The notes under the pieces were generated by a model. The model searched no databases. It was not told the DNA's origin and saw only the letters and a list, made by a program, of their open reading frames with translations. A stretch of DNA of 64,000 nucleotides from an uncultured Luminiphilus sp. (GTDB lineage: Bacteria > Pseudomonadota > Gammaproteobacteria > Pseudomonadales > Halieaceae), in contig CALSMP010000011.1 in assembly GCA_943787485.1 (NCBI GenBank), positions 1 through 64,000 of the forward strand. The letters are read 5' to 3'. A program made the translations under genes and the position numbers. Of the stretch, positions 9,406 to 19,339 are shown piece by piece; position 1 is the stretch's first letter, and each line of letters opens with the position of its first letter.

Positions 9406-10287
9406 TTAATCACCCGACGGAGACGGCTGCCGAGATATCAGCCAAACCGCAAGGCCAACAGCGATGCCGCCGACCAGCTGGGATGCTGAAAAACGGGCAT
9501 CGAGAATCGGAACGGAGAGTAAGGCCGTAAAGAATGGCACCAAAAATAAATAACCGCTGGTCACCGTCGCGCCCCCAATATTTAGGGCAGCAAACCAGAG
9601 GCCAAAGGAAACGATTGAACCGGGCACCACCAGCCAACCAAACCAAAGCCAGTCCGACAAAGATGATAAGTGCAGTGCCGGCAGTGCTAATAGCCAAGAG
9701 AGAAGCGCCAGGACCAGCCCGCCGATAAGCATTTGCCAGGCGTTTAAGCTCCAGCCAGAGAGAGGTAGTGCAGACCGCTTGGTATAAATAGTCGCACAGG
9801 CCCAGCTGACAGCACCCGCCAGCGGCAAGAGATACCACTTAAAAAATGATAGCCCCACGATAGAAATCCCGTCTTGCACCACCAATCCGACCCCCACTAC
9901 GCCCAGGAAGATGCCAACTAAGGTTGGTGTGCCCGGCGGTTTTTTATTCAAGACGCTGTCAAATAAAACAACCCATAACGGCATCGTTAGTGTGAACAGC
10001 GCGACGGTCGCAGCACTGAGATGCCTCATCGCCAAAAAACCGGTACCGAAAAGAACCGCGGTCTGCAGTGCGCCTATCAGCGAAACGCCAAACAATTCTC
10101 GAGCCGACTTTGGCGCTTGCAGGGATCGTCTCAAGGCCAAAAAGATAACGGCGAGAATACCTGCAACTATAAACCGTGTTGCGGCTAGACCGGTAGGAGG
10201 GGCCCCCGCCATCAGTAAACTCTTCGCGGCGACAAACGAAGACGCCATGAGTATCACAGAGCTCATCAGATACACATAGTACGTCAT
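9406..10287 (-). CDS. EamA/DMT-superfamily permease
   Basis: A roughly 293-residue membrane protein with ten predicted hydrophobic helices in two EamA halves, typical of the drug/metabolite transporter superfamily. The first helix begins directly at the ATG at 10287 (MTYYVYLMSS), so I prefer this start over an ATG at 10335 that would add a charged 16-residue leader and overlap the SDR gene. The helix 3 to 4 region has the usual conserved stretch ending in TMPLWVVLFD. Substrate unknown; the family exports amino acids, nucleotides or other metabolites. It lies downstream of the SDR gene on the same strand. Confidence 0.78.
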   Translation of the reverse strand: MTYYVYLMSSVILMASSFVAAKSLLMAGAPPTGLAATRFIVAGILAVIFLALRRSLQAPKSARELFGVSLIGALQTAVLFGTGFLAMRHLSAATVALFTLTMPLWVVLFDSVLNKKPPGTPTLVGIFLGVVGVGLVVQDGISIVGLSFFKWYLLPLAGAVSWACATIYTKRSALPLSGWSLNAWQMLIGGLVLALLSWLLALPALHLSSLSDWLWFGWLVVPGSIVSFGLWFAALNIGGATVTSGYLFLVPFFTALLSVPILDARFSASQLVGGIAVGLAVWLISRQPSPSGD

Positions 10288-10321
10288 GGTTAAACTCGAA
10301 CTCTCAAGCGAAGTGCGCGCC

Positions 10322-11146
10322 TCACGCTTCCCCATCGCCCGTGGGAAATCGCCCGGTAATAATGTGGTAGCTAGTGGGCATCAGGAACGTCAGGAGATAG
10401 GCAAACCAAGCGTCTAAGCCGATCAAAATTCTCGGGTTGCCTTTGGCAGCGCCCTTCAAAATAACCTGTGCTGCAGTTCCTGGAGAAGTCTTAGCCAATC
10501 GTCGGAACTGCGCGTCTCGTCCCTCTTCGGTTGACGGCACCGACGACCCATTGGTGCGGGCTCGCCGGGCAATATTGGTCGAGATACCGCCGGGATGCAC
10601 GCAGCTGACCTTGATATGGCTCCCCCGATACTCCGCCTGCAATGACTCGGTAAAGCCTCTCACAGCAAACTTAGACGCATTGTAGGCAGATTGAGTGCTG
10701 ATCCCTACCATGCCGAATATCGAAGAGATATTCACGAGATGTCCAACGGGCGCCTTTTTCAGGAGGGGCATGAATGCCCGTGACGACCAAACCACGCCCC
10801 AAAAGTTGATATTCATCAGCCACTGATAATTTGCATCGGTCGAATCCTCAAAGGGTGCACTGTAGGCCACACCCGCGTTGTTAAACAGCGCATCGATACA
10901 AGATCGTTGCTGACTTATCGAGTCAGCCCACTCATCAATCTGTGCTTGCACGCCACAGTCAACCCTAGCCGATTGGATTACCCCGTTTGAGGTCTTCAAC
11001 AGCGAAACGGTTTCAGCCAGGCGCTGTTCACTAATATCGCACAAAAACAAATCGCAGCCTTGAGCATTCAACTGGATAGCCAGCTCCCGACCAATACCGT
11101 CACCGGCCCCCGTAATCGCAGCGCATTTATTAGAAAAATAGGTCAC
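10322..11146 (-). CDS. Short-chain dehydrogenase/reductase
   Basis: A classical SDR of about 274 residues. It shows the Rossmann glycine motif TGAGDGIG close to the N-terminus, the structural NNAG motif, and the catalytic Ser and Tyr-x-x-x-Lys in YNASK (about residue 152 from the chosen start), followed by CVHPGG. I chose the GTG at 11146 because an AGGGGGG ribosome binding site precedes it; an ATG at 11182 would add 12 residues. The C-terminal tail is hydrophobic (AYLLTFLMP), as in membrane-associated SDRs such as the acyl-CoA reductase/ketoreductase-like group. The substrate cannot be assigned. The EamA gene follows downstream. Confidence 0.8.
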   Translation of the reverse strand: MTYFSNKCAAITGAGDGIGRELAIQLNAQGCDLFLCDISEQRLAETVSLLKTSNGVIQSARVDCGVQAQIDEWADSISQQRSCIDALFNNAGVAYSAPFEDSTDANYQWLMNINFWGVVWSSRAFMPLLKKAPVGHLVNISSIFGMVGISTQSAYNASKFAVRGFTESLQAEYRGSHIKVSCVHPGGISTNIARRARTNGSSVPSTEEGRDAQFRRLAKTSPGTAAQVILKGAAKGNPRILIGLDAWFAYLLTFLMPTSYHIITGRFPTGDGEA

Positions 11147-11377
11147 GGCGCCCCCCCTAGATGGCGAGTGAATGAGCTTCAAGCAATCCTTACACGGCCC
11201 GCTAACGCTCGGCTTTTCCCAAATTGGTCAGAATCATCTGTAAGGGAATAGACGCCATCATAGACGTCAACCTAGGTTTCTGCCACGATTCCCAGCATGG
11301 CTATCTCGTGCATGTCACTCAGGAGACATGGGCGCAGAAATGAAGTCACTCCATAATGACAATAAAGGACCCATACC

Positions 11378-11743
11378 ATGACACAAGAAATTCTGGCAGC
11401 TTTAGCACTATTAGTGGTTCACGTCTGGCTCTTGCCCATGATGCTCAATCTCAGCAATGCCTCCTGGCTGCTGGGTAGTCGCGATGAACCTGTCGAGCTC
11501 TCTGTCCTCACCCAGCGGGCCAAGCGCGCCGCGGCCAACTATATGGAGACAGCGCCGGTGTTTTTGACCTTGGCCCTTATGGCGATGATCCAGCAAATTG
11601 ATCTAAGCGAGCTCGCGATGTATTGGATTGGACTGCGCTTGGTCTATCTGCCGTTGTACGTCGCGGGTGTTGCGTATATTCGGTCGGTGGTTTGGATCGC
11701 CGCTCTGGTTGTGCTGGTCATGATGGCGATGGCTCTCATGTAA
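11378..11743 (+). CDS. MAPEG family membrane protein
   Basis: A 121-residue protein with four hydrophobic segments and the MAPEG-family pattern: a polar R-A-x-x-N-Y-M-E-T-A-P-V-F motif after helix 1 (about residues 48-60) and the WIGLRLVYLPLYVAG stretch between helices 2 and 3. MAPEG proteins act on glutathione and eicosanoid-like substrates in animals; bacterial members are mostly uncharacterised. AATAAAGGACC upstream of the ATG supplies a ribosome binding site. It stands alone and is followed by a strong terminator at 11794-11824. Confidence 0.82.
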   Translation: MTQEILAALALLVVHVWLLPMMLNLSNASWLLGSRDEPVELSVLTQRAKRAAANYMETAPVFLTLALMAMIQQIDLSELAMYWIGLRLVYLPLYVAGVAYIRSVVWIAALVVLVMMAMALM

Positions 11744-11793
11744 AGCTGACATCGAGGGTCGATCGCTGTATCGACTCTCCGCTCTCCCCATGC

Positions 11794-11824
11794 GCCCGCC
11801 TGAGACATATTGCGGCGGGCTTTT
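11794..11824 (+). terminator. Rho-independent terminator
   Basis: A perfect 7-base GC stem (GCCCGCC / GGCGGGC) separated by 13 bases and followed by TTTT, 51 bases after the MAPEG stop codon. Confidence 0.75.
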
Positions 11825-11958
11825 CGCGACAAATTTCAACGTAAAAGCGCCAGCGTCCTGAGCTTGAGGGACTTACCACGGCCTAGTGCGCGAAGCTAGG
11901 CGACCGAGCTGTTGGCAACGTTCGCGCCCGCAGCATAACAACGAGCTGGAGCATAACG

Positions 11959-12714
11959 ATGAAAAAAATTATTGGCAGCTGCGCAGCAGCTTTACTTTTT
12001 TTTGCACCACTTTCATTCGCTGATGATCACATCAAGAGCATGGAAATGTTTGCCTGTAACTACGCCGAGGGTAAGGGCAGGCAAGACGTTCTGGCGGTTG
12101 CTGCCGAGTGGGATAAGTGGGCCGACAGCAATTTTTCAGAGCCCTATCGCGCTTACATGATGACGCCGATGGCGTTTACCAAAAGTGACTTTCCCATGGA
12201 CTGGATTTGGCTCGGGGTCAGCGATTCGCCCTCGCAAATGGGAACGGTCAATGACGAATGGCTGGCAAAAGGCGGCAAGCTGCAAGCCAAATTCGATAAG
12301 GCGTCACCTTGTATGAGTCACAGCTACATGGGCAGCATGGAATTGCGGCCCTACCCGCAGCTCGGTGAAGCTGGGTACGTGCAGGTGCGCTCTTGCACCA
12401 TGAAGCCTGGCGTGAGCTGGGGACAGGTTCGTCGTACCAACATGGAGATTGCCAAATGGATGGAGGAAAAGGGGGTCCCCGGCGGTAACTACCTGTGGTG
12501 GCCCGGTACCGGTTCGGCAATCAAGAGTGATATCGACTTCTATAACGTCTGGATTACCCAATCTTTGGCTGAGCGTGGCAAGGGGCTCGAAATCTTCGGT
12601 GCCAATGACTGGGGCGATGAGTCTTATCACATAGCCGGTGATGACAGCATTGCGCAATGCGATGGCTGGCGCATCTGGCATGCGCAGCCTGTAGGTGGCA
12701 AAGCATCCGACTGA
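11959..12714 (+). CDS. Secreted protein of unknown function, four conserved-looking cysteines
   Basis: A 251-residue protein with a clear Sec signal peptide (residues 1 to about 21, ending SFADD), so probably periplasmic. I do not recognise a family. The mature part is rich in Trp and Gly and contains four Cys residues (in MFACNY, SPCMSH, RSCTMK and AQCDGW), which could form two disulfides. The pattern of two similar halves, each with a charged helix followed by a Trp-rich strand, suggests a duplicated dimeric alpha-beta barrel-like fold; this is speculation. A GGAG ribosome binding site lies nine bases before the ATG. It is followed by the hairpin at about 12774. Confidence 0.65.
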   Translation: MKKIIGSCAAALLFFAPLSFADDHIKSMEMFACNYAEGKGRQDVLAVAAEWDKWADSNFSEPYRAYMMTPMAFTKSDFPMDWIWLGVSDSPSQMGTVNDEWLAKGGKLQAKFDKASPCMSHSYMGSMELRPYPQLGEAGYVQVRSCTMKPGVSWGQVRRTNMEIAKWMEEKGVPGGNYLWWPGTGSAIKSDIDFYNVWITQSLAERGKGLEIFGANDWGDESYHIAGDDSIAQCDGWRIWHAQPVGGKASD

Positions 12715-12773
12715 GCGGACATCTCTTTAGCGGCAGGCATTAGTTGGGAGATTTGTTGTTTCCTAAACAACCC

Positions 12774-12808
12774 ACCAAAAAAAATCCGCCCCTGGGCGAT
12801 TTTTTTAT
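12774..12808. terminator. Bidirectional Rho-independent terminator
   Basis: A-run, CGCCC/GGGCG stem with a two-base loop, then T-run. The symmetric A/T flanks let it act for both the secreted-protein gene (plus) and the CMD-family gene (minus), which converge here. Confidence 0.8.
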
Positions 12809-12833
12809 TTCAAGCCCGCTTAACAGCCCGGCT

Positions 12834-13235
12834 TTACTCAAACATTTTCATAAACGTATCCATATCAAACTCACTGCCATAAAGCATTGAGCTATTAAGC
12901 GCCACGTCAGCGGCGATTGCGACAGCGGTTTTTATCTCTTCCTCCGTCGCACCTGACGCGCGTGCAAAGGTTGCGTGGGCCGGTATGCAGTAAACACATT
13001 TCATGGCCACCGAAGCAGAAAGTGCCGCCAACTGAGCGTATTTCAGCGGGATGGCGCCATTGAACACGTTCTTTTCCACCGCTGCGTAATAGTCACTCGC
13101 GGCCTGCTGTTGGGATTCAGGGTGCAGCAAAATAAAAGGGTTGGCAGTCTTGACCTCTCTCATCTCGTCATCTGCGAGTAGAGCAGGCGAGCAAAACAAG
13201 GCGAACAGGGTTAACGCGGATATTAGTTTTGGCAT
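12834..13235 (-). CDS. Secreted carboxymuconolactone decarboxylase / AhpD-like protein
   Basis: A 133-residue protein with a signal peptide (MPKLISALTLFALFCSPALLA) and one CMD/AhpD domain. The redox motif C-x-x-C-x-x-x-H is intact (CVYCIPAH), as in AhpD-type peroxidase partners. A secreted AhpD-like protein is uncommon because most are cytoplasmic. I chose the ATG at 13235, which has a strong AAAAAAAGGAAAA ribosome binding site; the frame stays open to 13460, but that upstream part lacks any family similarity. The role is probably thiol-based peroxide defence in the periplasm (inference). Confidence 0.8.
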   Translation of the reverse strand: MPKLISALTLFALFCSPALLADDEMREVKTANPFILLHPESQQQAASDYYAAVEKNVFNGAIPLKYAQLAALSASVAMKCVYCIPAHATFARASGATEEEIKTAVAIAADVALNSSMLYGSEFDMDTFMKMFE

Positions 13236-13659
13236 AAATCGTTTTCCTTTTTTTGATGTGGCAAAGCTTTTGACCTGGCAAAGCATCGAGTGTCGGCACT
13301 GGCTGTCCCGCTGAGCATCGCACTGGGTGCGCAAAGGCAGTCGTCGGGCGACAACCACCAAGCTAACCCATCGCCGGACCAGCGCAAGCCCCGGCCACGC
13401 TTTTGGCGCCTTGGCAACCCTATCTGGCGCCTGATAAGACGCAGGCTGCCCGAAAGACACTAGCGAGTGGGCCAGAGACCCTACACCCCTTCCATTCTAT
13501 GGGTGCCATTCCGCGGGTGATATGAGCGATACAATAAATTTTGGTTATGTTTTTAATTTTAATAGGTCATATATGGAATATTTACACGGAAAAATCCAAT
13601 CTGCGGGTGGCAATCGGCGTATACAGACCCATATAAGTAATTACTTTTAAGACTTTATA

Positions 13660-13755
13660 ATGGCTGATATCATGAATCATTCGACTAAAGAGTTACTCAC
13701 GGTGGCGATTGGCGCCCTGGCAATCACGCTACCCCTGCTTATCGCCATCGTTTAG
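13660..13755 (+). CDS. Possible 31-residue single-pass membrane peptide
   Basis: A short reading frame encoding 31 residues: a polar start (MADIMNHSTKELL) followed by an uninterrupted hydrophobic stretch to the C-terminus, as in small bitopic membrane proteins. There are two possible ATGs, at 13660 and 13672. No strong ribosome binding site is visible, and a TATAAT hexamer overlaps the first ATG (13656-13661), so the second ATG could be a leaderless start. A strong hairpin follows at 13778. It is not a recognised family; evidence is the hydrophobic pattern and its isolated position in an otherwise empty 770-base gap. Confidence 0.35.
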   Translation: MADIMNHSTKELLTVAIGALAITLPLLIAIV

Positions 13756-13777
13756 CCCATAGAGAGCCCTCGAAAGC

Positions 13778-13819
13778 GCCGATCGGGGACATTACCCGCT
13801 AAAGTCCCCGACGGTCGGC
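13778..13819 (+). terminator. Strong hairpin downstream of the mini-ORF
   Basis: GCCGATCGGGGAC pairs with GTCCCCGACGGTCGGC around a 13-base loop, giving an interrupted stem of about 13 pairs. There is no clear T-run after it. It may end the mini-ORF transcript or be part of a structured RNA. Confidence 0.45.
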
Positions 13820-13828
13820 ACTAATTAA

Positions 13829-13864
13829 TGGGCTTACTGGGCTTACTGGGCTTACTGGGCTTAT
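13829..13864. repeat. 9-bp tandem repeat, four units
   Basis: Three copies of TGGGCTTAC followed by one TGGGCTTAT, head to tail with no spacers. A nine-base unit would encode three residues if translated, but no gene covers it. It lies about 140 bases before the homocysteine methyltransferase start. Confidence 0.9.
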
Positions 13865-14005
13865 AAACAGTAATGGACTGAAAGAATTCACGCAGTGGGC
13901 TGGCACACGTCACCACTCATGAAAACGACGTTGCCCGATTTAAATCTGGAGCCGGAGTCGGGATTGCCCTAATCTCCCTCTTCAAACAGAGCTAGGGGTT
14001 AGGCA

Positions 14006-14957
14006 GTGCAATCGGATATCACTCTCCTCGATGGCGGGATGGGCCAAGAGTTAATCATGCGTAGCAGTGCCGAGCGGCCGCACCCGCTCTGGTCGATGCA
14101 GGTAATGATCGACGAGCCTCATCTTGTCGCCGAGGTGCATCGGGATTTCTGTCTGGCGGGAGCCAAAGTTCTGTGCCTCAACACCTACAGCTGCACCCGC
14201 CATCGACTGACCAAGTACGCTGACTCAGCTCGCCTTGAAGAATTCTTGAAGCTGGCCTACGAACTCGCCTGTCAAGGAATTGCCGCGGCACAGGTAGACC
14301 GCCGTGATATCGATGTGGTTGCATCCCTGCCCCCGTTGACCGCTTCCTATGTCGTCAAAAGCCCCCTCACCCAAGAGCAAATGATGGCCGAGTATCGAGA
14401 GCTTATCGAACTACAAGAAAAACCACGTCGATGGATTCATCGCCGAAACCCTTGCCTCCCTCGATGAAGTTGATGCCGTGCTTGACGCCGCCGATCAAAC
14501 TGGGGCGAAGCTCTTACTGGGCGTAACCGTACTCGATAGCGATGGCTCGAGACTTCGGTCCGGAGAATCCCTCAAAACTGTAGTCGACAGAGTCGATCAA
14601 AGTAATATCGAAGCCATGCTGGTAAATTGCTCTATCCCGGAAGCCATAGAGCAGGCTTTACCTATCTTGGCGGCGGGCAGCCACCCTTTTGGGGCCTATT
14701 GCAACGGCTTTACGTCGATTGAAGCGCTAAAACCCGGGATGACCATTGACGTATTGGAAGCGCGGAAAGACCTTGGCCCGATAGAGCATGCAGGGTGGGT
14801 GTCACGCTGGCTCGATGCCGGAGCGTCGGTTGTCGGAGGATGCTGTGAGGTGGGGCCCGAGCACATCGCGACACTTCATGCCTTGATTGAGGAAAGAGGG
14901 CAACGGGCCATGGGGATTGGCCAACACCAAATCCAACCGACAACGACGACCCACTGA
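14006..14957 (+). CDS. Homocysteine S-methyltransferase family protein (one frameshift)
   Basis: Two adjoining frames (14006-14467 and 14478-14957) give one protein of about 316 residues if a single A is removed from the five-A run at 14418-14422; the repaired join reads ELQENHVDGFIAETL. The family is recognised by LLDGGMGQEL at the start, the LNTYSC segment and the zinc-binding GGCC motif near the end. Such enzymes methylate homocysteine from S-methylmethionine or, in the BHMT branch, from betaine; the donor is not evident here. A GTG start follows a GGGG-rich stretch. The transporter ATG begins immediately after its TGA, so the two are one operon. Confidence 0.8.
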
Positions 14958-16385
14958 ATGCAGCCCAGCGCCGGTGCCGAGAGATTACCTGTCCACGTCA
15001 AATTTTTCCATGGCATTGGGTCCATCGCCTATGGCATAAAAGACAACGGCTTTGCCTACTTCCTGCTTATGTTCTACAGCACCGTGGTCGGTCTGGATGC
15101 GGAGTTGGTAGGCACAGCGCTACTCATCGCCATGATACTGGATGCCATCAGCGACCCCATTATTGGCTATTTATCCGACCGAACCCGCTCCCGATGGGGG
15201 CGACGACATCCTTTCATGTACGCATCAGCGCTTCCGGTTGCCGCTTGCTATGCGTTGCTATGGAACCCGCCGCAATGGAGCAATGAGGGTCTCTTTTTGT
15301 ACCTCTTGGTTATGGCCGTACTCATCAGAACGCTCATTACGCTGTTTGAAACACCCAGCTCCTCCCTGCTGCCGGAGCTCACCTCGGACTACGACGAGAG
15401 AACATCTCTGCAGTCCTATCGCCACTTTTTCGGATGGACCGGCGGGTCGCTGCTGGCAGTTATCGCCTTTGGTTTTTTGTTGGTGCCCAGCGACGCTCAA
15501 CCCGTTGGCACACTGAATCGGGATGGTTACAGCACCTATGGATGGCTTTCCGCGTGGATCATGTTTTTCGCGATCATGATCTCTGCCCTGGGTACAACAG
15601 CGTCACATACGCTACTTTGGCGACGAGCTTCCTCAACGGAAAGCGTCACTGATGGCAGCCTTCACGGACATTAAAGAGACGTTATTTAATCCAAACTTCT
15701 TTGCGTTGTTTCTGTCAACGATCGCCGGATCGGTCGCCTCTGGGCTAAACGGCCGCCCTGACCTTCCTCATGCTGACCTATTTTTGGGGCTTCAGCTCGG
15801 TACAGATCTTTTATTGGACTGGCCTGGTGGTGATTGCAGCACTCTTGGGTTTTGTCATCGCGCCCCGGGCGGCAAAACGCCTGGGCAAAAAGAAAGCCGT
15901 TATGGTCCTCGGGATCCTGGCGTTTTCAATCCAGCCTCTGCCGGTGTTGCTGCGACTGCTTAACTTGCTCCCTGAAAACGGATCGCCCTTGCTCTTTCCA
16001 CTAGTCGCAACCATAAACACGATTGATCTGGGCTTGATCATTGCCATGCAGATTGTCTCAGCCTCAATGATTGCCGATCTAGTCGAACAGTCGGAGCTTT
16101 CCACGGGCCGGCGAAGCGAGGGGGTGTTTTTCTCGACACTGACCTTTATAAGAAAAAACCAACCAGGGCATTGGCGTCTTTATCGCGGGGGTCGTCCTGG
16201 CGGCGGTGCAGTTTCCTGAAGGTGCGAGCCCTGCGGAGGTTAACGCCGCCACCACCTGGAATCTTGGCGCGGTTCTAGTGCCACTCCAATGGTCGCTTTG
16301 GGCATTAATGCTTTGGGCGCTAGCGTATTATCGGTTGAATAAAAGTGAGCACGAGGCCAATCTGGCCAAGCTCGGGCGACAGTAA
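14958..16385 (+). CDS. GPH-type MFS transporter (three frameshifts)
   Basis: Fragments at 14958-15674, 15604-15770, 15750-16219 and onward to a TAA at 16383 join into a transporter of about 475 residues if one base is removed near 15600, near 15753 and in the A-run at 16153-16158. It is a member of the glycoside-pentoside-hexuronide (MelB-like) branch of the MFS: the helix 2-3 loop reads DPIIGYLSDRTRSRWGRR, a signature of that branch, and twelve hydrophobic segments can be counted across the joined frames. Substrate unknown. It is coupled to the homocysteine methyltransferase gene, so its substrate might be a methyl donor or methylated sulfur compound (inference). It converges with korB. Confidence 0.72.
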
Positions 16386-16420
16386 TACCGGAGCGCGTTT
16401 TTTTTTAGCGGAGCCCCGCA

Positions 16421-17461
16421 TTAATTCGAATCCAGAAATCGTGACCCAGGACCAAAGCTCGTTTTCATCCATCGAATTCAGCGCTCGTCGTGCCGTACCC
16501 AGCTGATCGTGAAGCTCCTCGCTGTCCGCGCTGGATATACAGCAATCCCGTGAGAATCTTGCCTTCCCGGGTGTAATGGCTCGTGGCCTCTAGCGCCGCA
16601 TGACGATCTTCAATATCGTAGTCGTTATCCTGTTTGTATAGCCGGACGACCGAGCCGTCGTGCAATACAAACCTCAAAGGTCGTATCCGGAGTCATACGT
16701 CGCTGTAATTCTCTTCCCTTCATCGGCACGAAATCCACCGGCATCGCATCATTGGACCTTGCGCACATGCCTCATAACTCTTGGTGGATTCGCCATGATT
16801 GTTGAACGTGACGCAGGGCGAGATGACATCAGCAAGCAAAGCCGCGGTGACTAATGGCAGCCTTGATCAACGGCACAAGCTGCTGCTTGTCGCCTGAAAA
16901 ACTTCGACCGACAAAGGTAGCGCCTATTTCGATCGCCAACCTCGCAAGGTCAATGGGGGAATACAAGTTGATATCACCCTTCTTGTTTTTTGCGCCCGTA
17001 TCCATAGTGGCAGAATCCTGCCCCTTCGTAAGACCGTAACAGCCGTTGTTCTCCACAATATAGGTCATGTTTAGATTTCGTCTGACGACATGCGCGAACT
17101 GTCCAAGGCCAATGGATGCGGTATCACCGTCACCCGAGATGCCAATATACGTGAGCTCCCGATTGGCCAGATTTGCGCCCGTTGCGACCGACGGCATGCG
17201 GCCATGAACACTGTTAAAACTGTGTGATCCCGATCAAAAATACGCGGGGGTTTTTGAGGAGCAGCCGATGCCAGAAAGCTTTGCGACTTTGTGCGGTTCG
17301 ATATTGAGCTCAAAACAGGCGTCAATAATAGCCGCACTGATGGAGTCATGGCCACAACCCGCACATAACGTGGATAACCCACCTTCGTACTCAGCACGGC
17401 TTCGGCCTAATTCATTAACTGGCGCATCGGGATGCCTGAATGCTGGCTTAACATAGGTCAC
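16421..17461 (-). CDS. korB: 2-oxoacid:ferredoxin oxidoreductase beta subunit (frameshifted)
   Basis: The thiamine-diphosphate subunit of a KorAB-type 2-oxoglutarate:ferredoxin oxidoreductase, about 347 codons. Starting from a GTG at 17461 that overlaps the korA stop (GTGA), the frame shows CAGCGHDS, then GDGDTASIG and ENNGCYGLTKGQ, which bind ThDP and magnesium. It is broken by an in-frame TGA at 17234-17236 (where Leu is expected in YFLSGSHSFN) and by about five indels near 16828, 16760, 16677, 16555 and 16450. After correction the C-terminal VLHDGSVVRL and TGLLYI motifs are all present and the protein ends at the TAA at 16421. Conservation between the breaks argues for consensus errors. 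Confidence 0.75.
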
Positions 17462-19339
17462 GCCGTAGCCTCCTCTTTCGGTGCTCGTCGCACCAAGGGT
17501 GTGACGTTGCCGTGGGTAATATAGTTTCTAATCATCCCTGCAATTTTCCTCGCAGTGACAGGCAGGCCGTCGTATTCGAGAATGGGAATGAGCTTCTCGT
17601 TAGCGGGGACGCTCGTCTCGTTGAGCAACAACCGGCGCATTTGCCCATCACGATTTTGTTCAATAACAAAAATGCGGTCATGTTCTCTCAAAAACTGCTC
17701 GACATCGGCGTTAAAGGGAAACGCCCGAATACGCATCGTATCCAGCTCGATCCCCTCTTTTTCAAGAATCTCAATCGCCTCATACGCTGGCGAAGCCGTG
17801 GTCCCAAAAACAAACGGCGCCATAGCGTGTTTCTAGGTCGGATTGCTTTATTTTCGGCTCAGGGACAACCGCCTTTGCCGATTCAAATTTTCTGAGCAAT
17901 CGATCCATATTGCGCACATATTCAGCGCCATCCTCTGTATAGGCGGCGTACTCATCCCGTGACGATCCCCGAGTGAAGTAAGCGCCTTTGTCCGGATGCA
18001 CGCCGGGATAAGTCCGGTAAGGTATGCCGTCACCATCGACATCCTTATAACGACCAAAGCGCTCTTCCATCGCATCCAGATCATCTGCGCTAAGCACTTT
18101 CCCCGGTCGTAGCGATAATTATCATCAAACTCGAGGGGCGGCGACATCCACTCGTTCATACCGAGATCGAGATCGCTCATGATGAGGATGGGTGTCTGCA
18201 AGCGCTCGGCCAGATCAAACGCCTCCACCGTCATACTAAAACACTCGGCAGGTGTGGCTGGAAATAACAGCACGTGCTTAGTATCGCCGTGAGAGGCATA
18301 GGCAGCCATGAGTACATCCGACTGCTGGGTCCTTGTTGGCATACCGGTCGACGGGCCCGCTCGCTGCACATCAATAAGAACCGTCGGAATTTCAGCAAAG
18401 TAAGCAAGGCCCAAGAATTCGCTCATCAGCGACATGCCTGGGCCGCTGGTAGCGGTGAAGGCTCTAGCGCCATTCCAGTTCGCACCAATTACCATACCCA
18501 GCGCCGACAGCTCGTCTTCCGCCTGAATAATGGCGTAGTTTTTCTTCCCAGTGCCCGGATCAATACGCAAACGGCGGCAGTACTTATCAAATGCATCAAC
18601 CACCGATGTAGAGGGGCGTAATGGGATACCAAGCCGCCACGGTGGCGCCGGCATACACCGCGCCCAATGCGGCCGCCGTGTTGCCGTCCATTAAAATATT
18701 GTCAAAATCTTCGATATGTTTGGCCACTTTGTGACCGCGCTCAAGGTGAATCCCGATGGGGCAGTCGAAATTCTTGCTGGCGTACTGATGCCCCAACTCC
18801 AGAGCATAAATATTGGGGGTAATCAGCTTCTCCTTGCCCTTGAACTGATCGGCGACCAGATCTTTGAGAACGGCAAAATCAATATTGAGGAGCGCTGATA
18901 GAGCGCCAACATAAATCACGTTTTTAAACAGCAGGCGCTGACGGGCATCGGTATATTCCCGCAAACAAATTTCAGTCAGGGGTATTCCAATGTAATGGAT
19001 ATCCTGTCGAACCAAGCGCAGATCGAGCGGTTTAGTCGAGTCGTAGATAAAATACCCACCAGGATCTACTTCAGCGACGTCACGCTTCATGCTTTGCGGG
19101 TTGACGCACACCATGATATCGATGCCACCGCGCCGCCCCAGATAGCCGTCCTGACTCACCCGCACTTCATACCACGTTGGCATCCCCTGAATGTTCGAGG
19201 GAAATATGTTGCGCGGACTGACTGGGATACCCATGCGGAAGATCGCCTTGGCAAACATGCCATTGGCACTGGCTGAGCCGGTGCCATTTACATTGGCAAA
19301 CTTTATGACGAAGTCGTTAATGGACTGCTTTGCTTGCAT
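17458..19339 (-). CDS. korA: 2-oxoacid:ferredoxin oxidoreductase alpha subunit (frameshifted)
   Basis: The fused gamma/alpha subunit of a KorA-type enzyme, about 627 codons, read from 19339 (MQAKQSIND). The N-terminal gamma domain carries GTGSASANGMFAKAIFR, followed by the pyrimidine-binding alpha domain (WYPITPSTSVVDAF, SGPGMSLMSEF, VQRAGPSTGMPTRTQQSD). Three frame changes occur: an extra C near 18640, a missing base near 18110 and an extra T in the run near 17806-17810. The same protein continues cleanly after each. It starts 37 bases inside the GltD-like gene's end and couples to korB by a GTGA overlap. It converts 2-oxoglutarate to succinyl-CoA with reduced ferredoxin. Confidence 0.8.

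Noticed and set aside
13236-13460. Upstream extension of the CMD-family gene (76 more codons)
   Set aside because: A strong ribosome binding site and a signal peptide start at 13235. The upstream frame is Arg- and Trp-rich without similarity to the family.
13829-13864. CRISPR-like array
   Set aside because: Units are only nine bases, contiguous, with no spacers and no cas genes in the window.
17234-17236. Selenocysteine at the in-frame TGA of korB
   Set aside because: The position is a leucine in the family, there is no catalytic role there, and the same gene carries several indels. A sequence error or nonsense mutation is simpler.
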